Part shown: piece after piece, positions 9,226 through 19,690 of the stretch | Numbering within the stretch: the first letter of the stretch is position 1 | Layout of the letters: every line of letters starts with the position of its first letter | NCBI RefSeq assembly: GCF_035046485.1 | Contig: NC_085137.1 | Location: 447,880,980-447,944,979, forward strand | Origin: Aedes albopictus | Taxonomy: Eukaryota; Arthropoda; Insecta; Diptera; Culicidae | Direction: 5' to 3' | DNA: 64,000 nucleotides | Notes under the pieces: generated by a model | Told to the model about the DNA's origin: nothing | The model's database searches: none | The model's input: only the letters and a program-made list of their open reading frames with translations | Made by a program: the position numbers and the translations under genes

Positions 9226-11088
9226 TTACAGTATGTGACTCCCCCCTTCTGGCGAGACTAGCTTTATAAAGCCAACCACGTCCTTGGGAGATAAGATCCT
9301 TATGTCAGAAGGCCCTAAAAAGGGCTTGCTGAGAACTTTGAAACTACGTTGGGTGAGTACACTGCAATAGCAGAGGATGTGTTCCGATGTTTCTCTTTCC
9401 TCGTCACAGAAGCGGCAATTTGAGGTTTGTATTGCTCCGATCTTTTGTAGATGGTATCTGCAGGGGCAGTGTCCAGTTATTAGACCGGTGTAGATGTTGA
9501 GATCCCTTTTGTTGAGACCTAATAGTTGTTGGGTTTTCTTGGGGTTAATCGTTACGAGCCTTTTGGATTGGCTAGTATGGGGAAGTGTATTCCAGTTTGA
9601 TGTGATTTGACTGACCATATATTTGTTCAGTTCCATTTTTACAGAGTAGTCTGAGATCCCGCAAAAGAGCTCAGGGCCAATGAACCTTTCATTAGATCCA
9701 TTCCTGGCTAACTCATCAGCAATCTTGTTTCCCTCTAGACCCGTATGTCCTGGGATCCAATATAGGTAGACTCGATTGCGTATGGATAAGTTTTTCAAAG
9801 CCAGAATGCATTCCCACACTAGCTTCGAGTAACAATTGTAGTTATTAAGCGACTTAAGTGCCGCTTGGCTGTCAGAAAAAATACATATTCTTGCAAAACT
9901 ATACTTTCTCCTCAGGCATAATAACACGCATTCTAATATTGCATATATTTCCGCCTGAAATACTGTGGGCCACTGTCCTAAGTGAACAGAGATTTTTGTT
10001 CTAGGGCCATAGATTCCGGAGCCTGTCAGATTATTCATTTTCGAACCATCTGTGAAGTAATTTATAGAGCCTGTTGGAACGCTGGGTCCACCTCCTTCCC
10101 ACTCCTGGCGGGAAGGAATGAACACATCGTAAGGTAAGTCATAACTGACTAACGTTTCCATCCAGTCACTACGAATTCCTATTGCGGGATTTATGGCAAA
10201 TTCATTTAATATGCTGAGGTGACCCGTAAGGTCTCCCGACAGCAGTGTTTTTGTTCTCTTTAACCTTAGAGCACTTTTTACCGCTTCCAGCTTTATGAAT
10301 TGATCTAACCGGAGCAGGTGAAGTATTGTGTCTAGGGCCAAAGTGAGTGTACTACGAACAGCACCAGTGATGGCTATGCAAGCGGTGCATTGGATTTTGT
10401 TGAGCTTAGCCCTTGCAGCAGCCTCATTAATTTTAGGCCACCAGACAAGAAAAGCATAAGTAGTCCTGGCACGGACAATAGTTTTATATATCCACATGAT
10501 CATACTTGGTTTTAGGCCCCATCTTTTACTCAGGGTTTTTGAATAAACCCAAAGTGTATTGAGACCTTTCTGCACAACTGATTTGAGATGAGAGTTCCAA
10601 TTCAGTTTTGCGTCGAATATGACACCTAGATATTTTACTTCACATGAATAAACTAATTGTGTTTGATTCAATAAAAGGGGTTTCAGTTGGACCTTTCTCC
10701 GTTTGGTGAAAGGGATAATGGAAGTTTTTGTAGGATTTATGCCTAGTTGTTCCTTTTGACACCAGGAAAAAGTGTGATTTAGGGCAGATTGCATTCTTTC
10801 CACGATAACACTTTCGAATTTGCCTCGTACAATAATGTCTACGTCACTCGTGAGGGAGCTGCGAAGGCAACTCTCCACGAGGTGAATGTGAACTACACTC
10901 AGCTCGTGGAGAGTCGCTTTCACAGCTCTGCCACGACCTTGGGATTCGTGTGCGACCCCTACTCTATTCGGCAAAGTTTTAGACGAAATCACAAGGCAAA
11001 AGTCGTCCATACATCGCTTCTTGATTGCACGCTTCTGACTTGAGAAAATAGCAAGTGAATGTAACTTGTTGCAAGTGAGTGTTCCCAA
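9226..11088 (-). CDS. LINE ORF2 C-terminal half: RT thumb, RNase H and Cys-rich tail (620 codons, uninterrupted)
   Basis: This is the longest open frame in the window. About the first 80 residues are not LINE-derived and come from the inserted hairpin sequence. LINE homology starts at VDIIVRGKFESV. Residues 110-330 are RT thumb/connection (PTKTSIIPFTKRRK, VKYLGVIFD). RNase H spans about 343-465 with all four acidic positions visible: D347 in FTDGSK, E380, D406 in FSDSQAA and D458 in IADELA, plus H448 in PGHTG. A C-terminal CRFCDE...EHILCYC motif resembles the Cys/His tail of I-group elements. The catalytic RT box is missing, so reverse transcription is impossible although RNase H looks intact. 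The frame may have stayed open by chance in a young copy. Confidence 0.7.
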   Translation of the reverse strand: MGTLTCNKLHSLAIFSSQKRAIKKRCMDDFCLVISSKTLPNRVGVAHESQGRGRAVKATLHELSVVHIHLVESCLRSSLTSDVDIIVRGKFESVIVERMQSALNHTFSWCQKEQLGINPTKTSIIPFTKRRKVQLKPLLLNQTQLVYSCEVKYLGVIFDAKLNWNSHLKSVVQKGLNTLWVYSKTLSKRWGLKPSMIMWIYKTIVRARTTYAFLVWWPKINEAAARAKLNKIQCTACIAITGAVRSTLTLALDTILHLLRLDQFIKLEAVKSALRLKRTKTLLSGDLTGHLSILNEFAINPAIGIRSDWMETLVSYDLPYDVFIPSRQEWEGGGPSVPTGSINYFTDGSKMNNLTGSGIYGPRTKISVHLGQWPTVFQAEIYAILECVLLCLRRKYSFARICIFSDSQAALKSLNNYNCYSKLVWECILALKNLSIRNRVYLYWIPGHTGLEGNKIADELARNGSNERFIGPELFCGISDYSVKMELNKYMVSQITSNWNTLPHTSQSKRLVTINPKKTQQLLGLNKRDLNIYTGLITGHCPCRYHLQKIGAIQTSNCRFCDEERETSEHILCYCSVLTQRSFKVLSKPFLGPSDIRILSPKDVVGFIKLVSPEGGSHIL

Positions 11089-11105
11089 CCCTGCCAGGGG
11101 TGCAT
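10848..11105 (-). repeat. foreign insert with hairpin inside the LINE RT
   Basis: LINE homology breaks between AMLRRKFDP (about 11.11 kb) and DIIVRGKFE (about 10.85 kb). The intervening ~255 bases contain a strong hairpin: ACTCTCCACGAG (10870-10881) and its exact complement at 10903-10914, extending outward imperfectly to about 25-bp arms. The other end begins AGGGTTGGGAACACTCACTT. It looks like a MITE fragment accompanied by deletion of about 100 RT codons. Confidence 0.6.
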
Positions 11106-11707
11106 GGGTCGAATTTTCTCCTCAACATTGCTGACCCTATAGACGAATAAGAAGCGTTATCGAATGCGCCCTCAATATAAAGAAATGCTACAAGAGCAAT
11201 TTCTTTTGCATTAAGTGTATTTTCGATCTTTTGAACTACCGTATATAGTGCCGAGATCGTAGATTTTCCACTTTGATAAGCGAATTGGTTTTTTGACAAA
11301 GGCATTGCTTTCATAAATTTGTGATTTATGTACTCGCATAGTACCTTTTCCATAATTTTCAGCATTACAGAGGATAAACTTATCGGCCTGAATGCTTTGG
11401 AATTGGTTTCATTTCTCTTTCTTGCCTTCGAAATGAAGACAGCCCGGATTTGACGCCAATCGTTAGGTATATGCCCCAAAATCAGACTCGCCCTAAAAAT
11501 CTCAACCAAGGGTGGAACCAGTGTTTTCTCCTCTTTTTGGATCAACGCTGGGAATATTCCATCCATGCCAGGAGACTTAAATGGCTCGAAAGATCTCACA
11601 GTCCTCTCAACCCTGGCCCGAGTGAAAGCTTCCTTTGCAACCTTTATTGCGTCTTTTTTAGATCCAGAGACCCATGATGGGGATCTCTTGTGGATCTGAG
11701 ACAGCAA
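10979..11707 (-). pseudogene. LINE reverse transcriptase N-terminal half
   Basis: The frame holds the RT fingers: SPGMDGIFPALIQ, IPNDWRQIRAVFI, KAFRPISLSSVMLKIMEKV and KNQFAYQSGKSTISAL. The motif usually reading FLDIEGAFDN is FLYIEGAFDN here, so the first catalytic Asp is Tyr. The LINE homology ends at about 11.10 kb, where unrelated sequence starts. Confidence 0.75.
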
Positions 11708-12289
11708 TTCCAGTGCCTTGGTCGCCGAAGCTCGACTCAGGGATTGAATCAGAGAAGTGGATCTTTAACAATTCGCTCAATGTAGCGCTAGGCTCTACAG
11801 TGAGCCAACCATCCGTCTTTCGGAGGCTACCCACACCATTGGAGTGGTATTTTGAAAGAGTTTTTGGAGTCTGGCCACTACGGGTGTATTCTCTATGCTT
11901 TCACACATTTCCGTTTGGCTGACCTTATTTCTTTGTTGTAGTTCGTCAGGGCCTTTCTGTATAGGCTCCAATCGCCGGTTCGCTTGGCACGGTTGAATTC
12001 ATACGCGCAGTTTTCCTAAGCTTCTCGAGAGTTTTATTCCACAACGTCTCTACTCGAACTAGTTGATATAGTTGGACAGCTCTCTTGGTGGGCGTTGAAG
12101 ATTTTGTTTTTTATGAATTTGGACGCATCTTCCAATTGTGTTATGGACTTGATGTGACTTTCTATGATGTACTCTTCGGATTGTAGGATAGCTGAGTAGG
12201 ATTCCCAATCAGTTTTCTTAAGATCTTTAAACGTTTTTTTTTCTATCGTTAGACCCCCTTCCCATTCGAAGATGATGTGTTTGTGGTCT

Positions 12290-13355
12290 GACATTGATAT
12301 TTCTTCTGAAAAATACCATTTTTTTATTTTATCAGAAATTCCAACAGATATTCTTTCAGAAGTTCCTACATGAATTTCCCCAGAAATTTCTTCCGCATCT
12401 CTTCCAAGGTTACCTTTTAAAATTTTTGCTTGATTGCTTGATTCTTCAAGAAATTCAGAAATATTCTTCAAATACTACAGAAACACATTTGGAAGTTTCT
12501 CAAGCATTTTTTCAGGAATCTTTATAAAAGTTTAAGCAATATTTCAGAAACTGTTTAATGGATTCTTTTAAAAATTATTCATGAATTCTTCTGGAATTTT
12601 TTTCAAAAAACCTTCTATGAATTTTTATAATTCATTTCTCTGGGAGTATTACTGAATGCATAAATAAATTCTTATAAGAACTCCTAAAACAGTGTTTCCA
12701 TCAGCAACTCCATTTGGACTTCTTCAGGAATTTCCCTGAGATTATTTCATACATTCCTTCTGGGATTCTTTTGAAATATCTCCAGATACTCCTTCAATAG
12801 TTTAAGAATATCTTCATGAATGCTAGCAAAGGATTTTTCAGACATTTTTCCTTAGATTTTTGTTCTGAAACAACCCTGAAACAATTGTAAATACTTTACA
12901 GTGACTCTTTTGGAAATTCTTTCAATGGTTCCTCCAGGAACTTGTGGGTTACTGCAGAAATTTCTGGAAGGTTTTATTTGAGGAATTTTTCAGGCGGTTC
13001 CCTCAAAAAAACCTCTTTTAATTTCTTTAGAGATTCCCACAGGATTTTCTAGATATTCCTCCACGGATTTCTACAGAAGTGTCCTCTAAAACCACATGAA
13101 ACTACTGGAGTAATCTTCAATGGTTAGTTTCAGGAATTTCTACAGGAATCACTGAAGATACTTCTGGAAATTCCTAGAAGAAATTATTGAACATTTCTTG
13201 AACAGATTCTTGAACAAAATTCTCGGAAGTAGTTTCTGAAGTTATCATTGAAGAAGTTCCTTGAGGAATTCCTGGGGAATACCTGGATGAATTACTTGAG
13301 ACGACTCTGGAGTAATTCCTCAAAGAATTTTATAAGAAACTTTTGGAACAATGGA
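12290..13355 (-). repeat. degenerate 12-bp array, T-rich polarity
   Basis: Runs of TTCTTCAGGAATTTCC-type units with T-rich strand on top. The array abuts the truncated LINE at its left end. The polarity turns over at about 13.1 kb. Confidence 0.7.
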
Positions 13356-13357
13356 GC

Positions 13358-13475
13358 ATTAAAATAACTAAAACGGCCACTATGAAATGAGCAGATAGCT
13401 CCACTGTAGCCTTGTGTGTTTGACATAACTCGACTGCTGCCACAATGTAGAAGTCCATATACGGCTCACTTTATT
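13358..13475 (-). repeat. short interspersed repeat, copy 2
   Basis: This is the reverse complement of the 2690-2835 repeat: GGCCACTATGAAATGAGCAG through AAGTCCATATACGG. It is embedded in the 12-bp array, so it inserted after the array formed or was carried with it. Confidence 0.55.
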
Positions 13476-14285
13476 AGATTAAATAATCCATTGATGGAAA
13501 ACGTTCTGGAGGAGTTTCTGAGACAATCTCTGAAGGGATTTCCAAAGGACACCTTTGAGAATTTCTGAAATTCTTGAAACAAATTCTGCGGGAATATAAG
13601 CAAAAATTGCAGACAAAGGTACTGGAAGCCTTTTTGAATAAATCTCTAAATAAATTTCTGAAGTGATTCCTGGAGCATGTTCTGAAGTATGCCCTGGAAG
13701 AACTCTTAGATATGCTTCTGGAGGATTTTTTGAAAGAAGTTCTTGCACAATATCTGAAAAATATTAGTGGCCAACAATGCCTGGAGCAATTTTAAAAACA
13801 AAGTTGAAAGAATTCTTGAAAGAGTCACCAAGAGAAATTTTTAAGAAATTGATTTTTTTAAGCAATCTTTGAAGAAATGCCTGGGAAACTGGAGAATGAT
13901 CTGCAGTAATTCCGAGAAGAATTTCTTGAGATATATCTGGATTTCTGAAGGAATTTCTGAAAGAATCTCCGAAGTGATTCTTGAAGGGTCCCTGGAAACA
14001 ATTCTGAAATAATCCCTGAAGAAAGAAGCATTATCTGAGGATCTTCTGGGAAACCCTCCGGAGGAACTTCAAGAAGTATGCCTGATAAAATCCCCGGAGA
14101 ATATTCAAAGAAGTTCCTGAACTAGACCTCCAACAAAAGCTTGAGAAAGCATTCCTGCAACTGCAGGAACTGCATATCTGAATTTTTGAAGAAATCCATA
14201 GAGGAGTTTCGAGATGAATACAGAAAGGAACCTCTGGAGCATTTCATGCAAGAATCTATTAAGGAAATACAGAAAAATAATGCTG
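13476..14285 (+). repeat. degenerate 12-bp array, A-rich polarity
   Basis: The period is visible by eye between 13.93 and 14.03 kb, where CTGAAG, CTGAAA, CCGAAG, TTGAAG, CTGGAA, CTGAAA and CTGAAG start 11-12 bases apart. The consensus is about CTGAAGGAATTT. Confidence 0.75.
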
Positions 14286-14475
14286 TTTAAAATTGACTGT
14301 AAGGTTGACTCTACAGCTTAACGGCTGCGCAGTCTTTGGCTTCGGAAACCAAGTTTTATTATTTTCCCGACGTTTCGACACGGGGATAGTGTCTTCCTCA
14401 GGGAGAAAATAAATATTAACGTTTTTGTTCAAATGTATTGTCTAACTTTAACTGTCTCGTTTTGTGTCATTTTTG

Positions 14476-14536
14476 GTACATGACTTCGGAATCACTTGAA
14501 CAGTTTAACGGTTTAAGTGATCCCGCAGTCATGTAC
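14476..14536. repeat. imperfect hairpin next to a TIR element
   Basis: GTACATGACT...ATCACTTGAAC pairs with GGTTTAAGTGAT...AGTCATGTAC around a loop of about 8 bases. Its right arm overlaps the TACCGT end of the element that follows. The left flank (14.33-14.41 kb) carries CGACGTTTCGACACGGGG, a phrase I associate with dispersed insect repeats. Confidence 0.5.
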
Positions 14537-15474
14537 CGTAAAACGGGGTATCATCGATCAAAGGAGTAACCGACCTCATGAAACTTTCAAACAAACTTCG
14601 AATGAGTGTCTCAGTTTTGTATTCACTGATAACTGATACTGAGGAAGATTACAAGTGGTGACCGAAATACGCGTATCTGTCAAAGGATAAGCAAAATAGG
14701 GCGGAATTAAAAGGTACAAAACTGATTACACTCATTCGAAGAGGGTATTCTGCTTAGAGGGTTAAAAAAGTCGGTACAAGTTCAAACAAACATTTTTAAA
14801 TGAATCCGTTTCTGCTCACGAATGGTATTTCACGATCTGCTATTATTTAGCTATGAAATACCACGGAATTCATGAAAATTGAATTCCATAAACATTGAAA
14901 TAAATAGATTTTTCCTTAACTGTGTTCCGATACATTGTCAAACATTCATACTTGGTATGAATAATAGATACAATATAAGGTTTGAAATCATTGTATAACT
15001 TCAATATGATGAGATGGATTTAATAAACTAAATATTTATGAATGTGTTCTTTTTCAGTAAAAAAAATATGATTTATTTGAAGTAGGCTATCAAATCCTTA
15101 AGGAAGTGCCTACCAATAGGCGTTATTCGCGATTCAGAGGATTTTAATCCTAAAATAACTCAAAAAGTACATAACTTTTAAGAATTTGGACAACATATTT
15201 AAAACTAGGGAGCCCAAAATTAGTAAGTAAGGGTCTTTTGAACACAAACGAACATTGATCACTGACATGATCAATGTTACTCCAAATCAGCAAAATCAAA
15301 AATTAGATTAAAAAGCTTATTTTGCCATCTTTTCAAGTTTCACAATATTTTTTGAGGAGCTTAACACATACTCAGAGGGACAGTACATGTTTGAAAAAAA
15401 ATGTAACGTTTGCATTAACAAGTGAACCATCCAAGAAGATCGAAAATTTTGATCAATGTTACCCCGGATTACTG
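14536..15474. mobile_element. TA-flanked TIR element (CCGTAAAACGGGG type)
   Basis: The left end TACCGTAAAACGGGGTA and the right end (inverse: TACAGTAATCCGGGGTA) form an imperfect TIR of about 27 bp that continues into ATCGATCAAA and ATTGATCAAA. TA lies outside both ends. No transposase was found. The TIR is related to those at 25734-26601 (CCGTCAAGG) and 27891-29347 (CCGTCAAACGGGG), suggesting one superfamily that targets TA (Tc1/mariner-like by TSD). Confidence 0.65.
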
Positions 15475-15479
15475 TACCG

Positions 15480-16400
15480 ATTTCCAATCGTAAGTCCTTT
15501 TATTTTTCAGGGGACGTTTCCGTCGGTTTCGGTCCGTATTATTTTGTTGCCGCAGCAAGCCATTCTTAACATGAGAAACAGATGCCGTTGTGAAGCGCTA
15601 TTACCCCTCCAATGACCTCAGTGGGGGCTGTACTATGCATTACCCAGCTTTGCCCGTGTTAGCTTAAAAAAGTTTAATTACTCCGTTTAAACTTTGACGT
15701 TGTTAGAGCTTGCATACACACTATCGAAAAAAATACACCATAAGAATCACTAGTAAGTATCGAAGACCGGAGAGGTACCACTCCAGCCAATTTCCAAGCG
15801 CTTTTATTAGCCCAATTTTATATCATTTCCTCTTCCGACCATGTTTCACGGTTCGGTTCGATGTTGCACGAAGGTACTGTGACTGCACGGTACTACAACC
15901 AAGCATGGAAGAACGATTACCTACAATAAAAAAAAATCCAATCGACAATTTGTCACGTAATGTGTCGACGTGAAGGCACATCGTCAACGATCACCCGGGC
16001 TTCCAGGATGGCAACCAACCAGCAGGTTTTTTTTCTTTATTTTCCTGCACCACTCATACCTAGTCATACCAGTCAGGCAGGGTGCAGATTTATGTGTATC
16101 GTCACGACGACGTCACCGTGAACCAATATTTGCGTACACTCCAATTTTGCAGTTTGTCACACACAAACAGTTCGAAGAGGATGTCGTTATAAACGAGCTG
16201 GTTGATCTTCAATGGAAATTTCATTTTGCCGAAAGAGGCAACAAACAGTGGAATTCCGATGCGTTGCTTGTGCAACCTGTTTGTATATTGATGCATTGGA
16301 TACAGGAAAAAAAAACAAATTGAATCGTCATCGGTAACGCATCTTGTAGGGTAGAAATCTACTTCGTCATATGCGCCGATTTCCGTCATATCAGACGGAA
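15480..16400. other. unassigned, moderately GC-rich
   Basis: Several overlapping open frames on both strands (15710-16425), none with a recognisable domain or consistent splice sites. No repeat partner found in the window. Confidence 0.35.
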
Positions 16401-17655
16401 AATAGTCAATAAAAATTTCCTTCACAAATTCTTTCAGAAGTTCTCTAGAAAAGTTGTCATGGATTTCCTCAGAAATTTCTCTTTAGATTTTTTCAGAGAT
16501 CCGTACGCGATCTCTTAATGAAAGTCACCTACGGATTTCGTTAGAAATGCTTTCAGAGATCTCTTCAGAAAATCAAAAGTTCAGGATTCTGCCAGAAATT
16601 TCTACTAAGATTTCTTTGGCAAATCTTTAAAAGTTTCTTTAATTTCCCTTCAGAAATTCTTTAAAAGTTTCTTTAAGACAAAATCTTCAAGGGATTCCTT
16701 AAAAAAATTCCTCTCAGACATTCCCTCAAAAATTTCTGTAGAAAATCCTCGAAGAATCCTTTTAGGGAGATTTACAAGGGTTCCTCCTGAAACTCCGCCA
16801 GGGATTAGTTCAGATTTTTTTCTAGAGATCCATTTAGAAAAACCATTGGAAATTTTTCCAAGTATTTCTTCCGAAATTTCTACAGAAATACTTTCCTAGA
16901 TTCTCTCACAAATTCCTTCAGGGGTTTTTTTCAGCGAGTTTTCCAGAGATTCCTTGAGATATTCTTACAGGCATTTCTTAAAAAAGTCTACTAAAGATTT
17001 GTTCCGAAATCGCTCTAGGGATTGTCGTGCAGGAATTTCGCCAGAGTTTCTGCATAATCACTTCCAATGGTGCAGGCAAAAATCTATCCACAGATTCCTG
17101 TAGAAGTTCAAACAGAGACTTCTTCATTATTTCATAAAGATATTCCTCCACGTATACCCGCAGAAATTTCTTTAGCATTTTCTCCAAAGATATTCCCATG
17201 GAATTTCTCTACGGATTTTCCAAAGAATTTATTCAGAAATGTTTTCTATTTCAACAGGAATACTTTAGGAAATATCTCACCAGTTTTTTTTACCTTTACA
17301 GAAGCTTAGCTTGAAGTTTTTTCAAGTATTTCAACAGGAGTTCTTTCAAAAGTACGTCCACCAAGACGTACACAGATTGCTCCAGGATTTCTTTTAGAAA
17401 ATCCTTCGAATATTTTATCAAGCGATTTTTTCAGGAATTTTTCTGAAATTTCTTCGGGAATACCTTCTAAAACATCACAAAAGACTGCTTGAGAATTTTA
17501 GGATTTTCTTCAGGAATTTCAGCAAAGGCTTACTTCAAAAGCTCTTCCGTGAAATTTAACGAAAATTCCTCTAAAATTTTCATCAAAACTTCTACGGAGA
17601 CTCCTTTGTCAGATATTTTTCAAAAATTCTTCCAAAAATTGCACAAAAAATGACT
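16400..17655 (-). repeat. degenerate 12-bp array, T-rich polarity
   Basis: TTCAGAAATTCCTTCAGG-type units. The open frames at 16978-17309 are repeat-derived. Confidence 0.75.
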
Positions 17656-17801
17656 TGCATATTTTTTTTTAAATCTCTGAAGGAATTTCTAAGGAAATCT
17701 CTGGAGGATTGCCTTAAAGGAATAACATTAAAAACTCCTGGTGACACATCTGAAGATTCTTACATGAAAATCTCCAAAAAATTCCGAAGGGATTCTTCCT
17801 T
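17656..17801 (+). repeat. 12-bp array, A-rich polarity (left part)
   Basis: The polarity switches at about 17.66 kb to GGAATTTCTAAGGAAATCTC-type units. A SINE interrupts the array immediately afterwards. Confidence 0.65.
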
Positions 17802-18060
17802 TTCTTCTTCTTTATGACTCTACGTTCCCTCAGGAACTTGGCCTGCCTCTCTTTAACTTAGTGTTCTTTGAGCACTTCCAAAGTTATTAATTGAAGTGCT
17901 TTCTTTTTCTGCCATTACATGAATTTGTATATTGTGAGGCAAGCACTATGATACATTCTGCCCAGGGAGCCGACAAAATGTTCCCGACCGGAACGGGAAT
18001 TGAACCCGTCGTCTCCGGATTGACGATCCAAAGCCTTAACCACTAGGCTAACTGAAGACC
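17802..18060 (-). repeat. tRNA-derived SINE
   Basis: On the minus strand the tRNA-like head reads TTAGCCTAGTGGTTAAGGC (A-box-like) and then GGTTCAATTCC, a perfect Pol III B box (GGTTCAANNCC). The non-tRNA body follows (CCAAGTTCCTGAGGGAACGT near the far end). The A-to-B spacing is tRNA-like. It is inserted in the 12-bp array. I see no clear target duplication. Confidence 0.8.
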
Positions 18061-19345
18061 CGTATTCCGAGGAGGGATTCCATTACAAAAAAATCCTGGA
18101 GTAGTTTTTGACGTTACCTCTAGAGAGATTCCTGGATGAATACCTGGAGTAATACCTAAAGAAACTCTCGGAAATACCTCGTTAATTAAAAGTTGTTCTA
18201 AGGAAAAATTGCTTCAGAAATTTCTGAAGCAATTCGTGGAACAAAATATGAAGAAGTTTAGAAATCTCTCAATAATTTGCAGAAATCCTTGAAGGAATCT
18301 TGAAGGAATCCCTTAATAAACTTCTGATGGATCCTTGAAGGAATTCCTGGAGAAACCTCTGGAAGAATTCTTAGAAGGAGATTAGTACACAAAATCCCTG
18401 AAGTACTACCTGGAGACTTTCCTGCAGTAGATCAAAATCATGAAGGAATTTTGAAGAAAATAACCTCTGGTATTCATAGAAGATTTTTTTTTTTGAAGAA
18501 TTCCTCAAAATATGCCAAAGGATAAACTTCGAGGTAATTTCTGCAGGAAGTATTGAGAAAATCTTTGAAGTATCTCGGTAAAAAAATCATAAATATAATT
18601 CCTGAAGAAAATTCTGAATAAATTCTGAGCAATTTCAGGAGGAATACTTGCAGGATCTTCTGTTGAAACCCCCAGAGGAACTTCCAGAAGAAACTCTAGA
18701 GATTGTTATATAGAAATTTCCAAATAAATGCATTAGAAAATCACTGAATATATGGAGCAATATCTGAAAGAACCTCTGGAGAAATTCTAACAAATATTTT
18801 TAAGGAATTTCTAAAAAAAAAAATTTCAAGGAAATCCCTCGAAAGTATGTTAAGAGAATCTCCGAATCTCTGTGAAAAAAAATTTCTGCCATTGCATATT
18901 TTGGAGAAATCTTTGAAAGAATTTCAAAAATATTCATGAAGAAAATTCTGATAATATTCGTGAAAAAGTTCAATCAAAAATGTTGAAAAAAATGCATGAA
19001 AGGATACATGTACGAACTTCTGTAGCGTTCCTGGAAAAAAAATCTAAAGAATCCCAAGATTAATTTCTTTAAAAAAACATACTTCAAGATGAAATTTTAA
19101 AAAAAACTTGTGAATTCCTGAGGAACACACAAGGAAAATCCCTGGAGGAATTCCCAAAAGAATCTCTGGAGAAATTTTCAAAGAAATACATGGACAGGAA
19201 TGAATTCTGAACGGATACCTGGAGTGAACACTGGAGGAATTCTTGCTGAAATCATTCTAGTGAGTCCTGCAAAAACCTTGTTTCTATAAAAATAATTCTT
19301 GGAGGAATCTTCAAAACAATTCTTCCGCGATAAATGCAGAACAAC
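18061..19345 (+). repeat. degenerate 12-bp array, A-rich polarity
   Basis: Continues the array beyond the SINE, with GGAATTTCTGAAGCAATTC-type units (for example at 18.22 kb). Divergence is high and spacer runs of A occur. Confidence 0.7.
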
Positions 19346-19690
19346 TTCGTGACGTACGGGGGGCATTTGAAATTTGGAAACCTTGAGTAGCCAGCTCTGA
19401 TTAAATTATCTTTGTGCCCAAAATAGACGCCGAATAGATGGAAATAGAATTCGACGAAGAATGATGCAATCTTATTGTTTTAAGGAAATGGTAGTTGTTT
19501 TACAATATGTTCTACATGATGTAAAAACTAATTTATGAATTAGCCAATGAAACCAAACTGGCCATGAGGCATTGGGTGTGGTACAAGAATAAACTCGATC
19601 ATCATTGGTCGGTGGTTAGTATGACGGGAATTAGATAAAACCCTACCAATTTGTACGAAAATTATATCAGAATATTTTCCATGTTTTCCT
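19346..19690. other. unassigned spacer between arrays
   Basis: About 345 bases lacking the 12-bp unit. No gene or partner repeat seen. Confidence 0.4.

Larger units (their letters stand above)
9000..12290 (-). mobile_element. 5'-truncated LINE with RT and RNase H (I/LOA-like)
   Basis: Read on the minus strand: a pre-RT linker starting SDHKHIIFEW (12290-12034); degenerate sequence (12.0-11.7 kb); an RT frame (11707-10979) with SPGMDGIFP, FRPISLSS and FLYIEGAFDN; and a 620-codon frame (11088-9226) with the RT thumb, RNase H and a Cys/His C-terminus. The RT-thumb-RNase H order and the EGAFDN wording fit the I group, probably the LOA clade; Lian in Aedes is the known example. The upstream end stops abruptly against the 12-bp array at 12.29 kb. 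About 100 RT residues including the catalytic box are replaced by foreign sequence at about 10.85-11.10 kb, so the copy is inactive. Confidence 0.8.

Noticed and set aside
17802..18060. A tRNA gene on the minus strand
   Set aside because: The A and B boxes are there, but the sequence continues into a SINE body and lacks a clean acceptor stem, so it is a SINE head.
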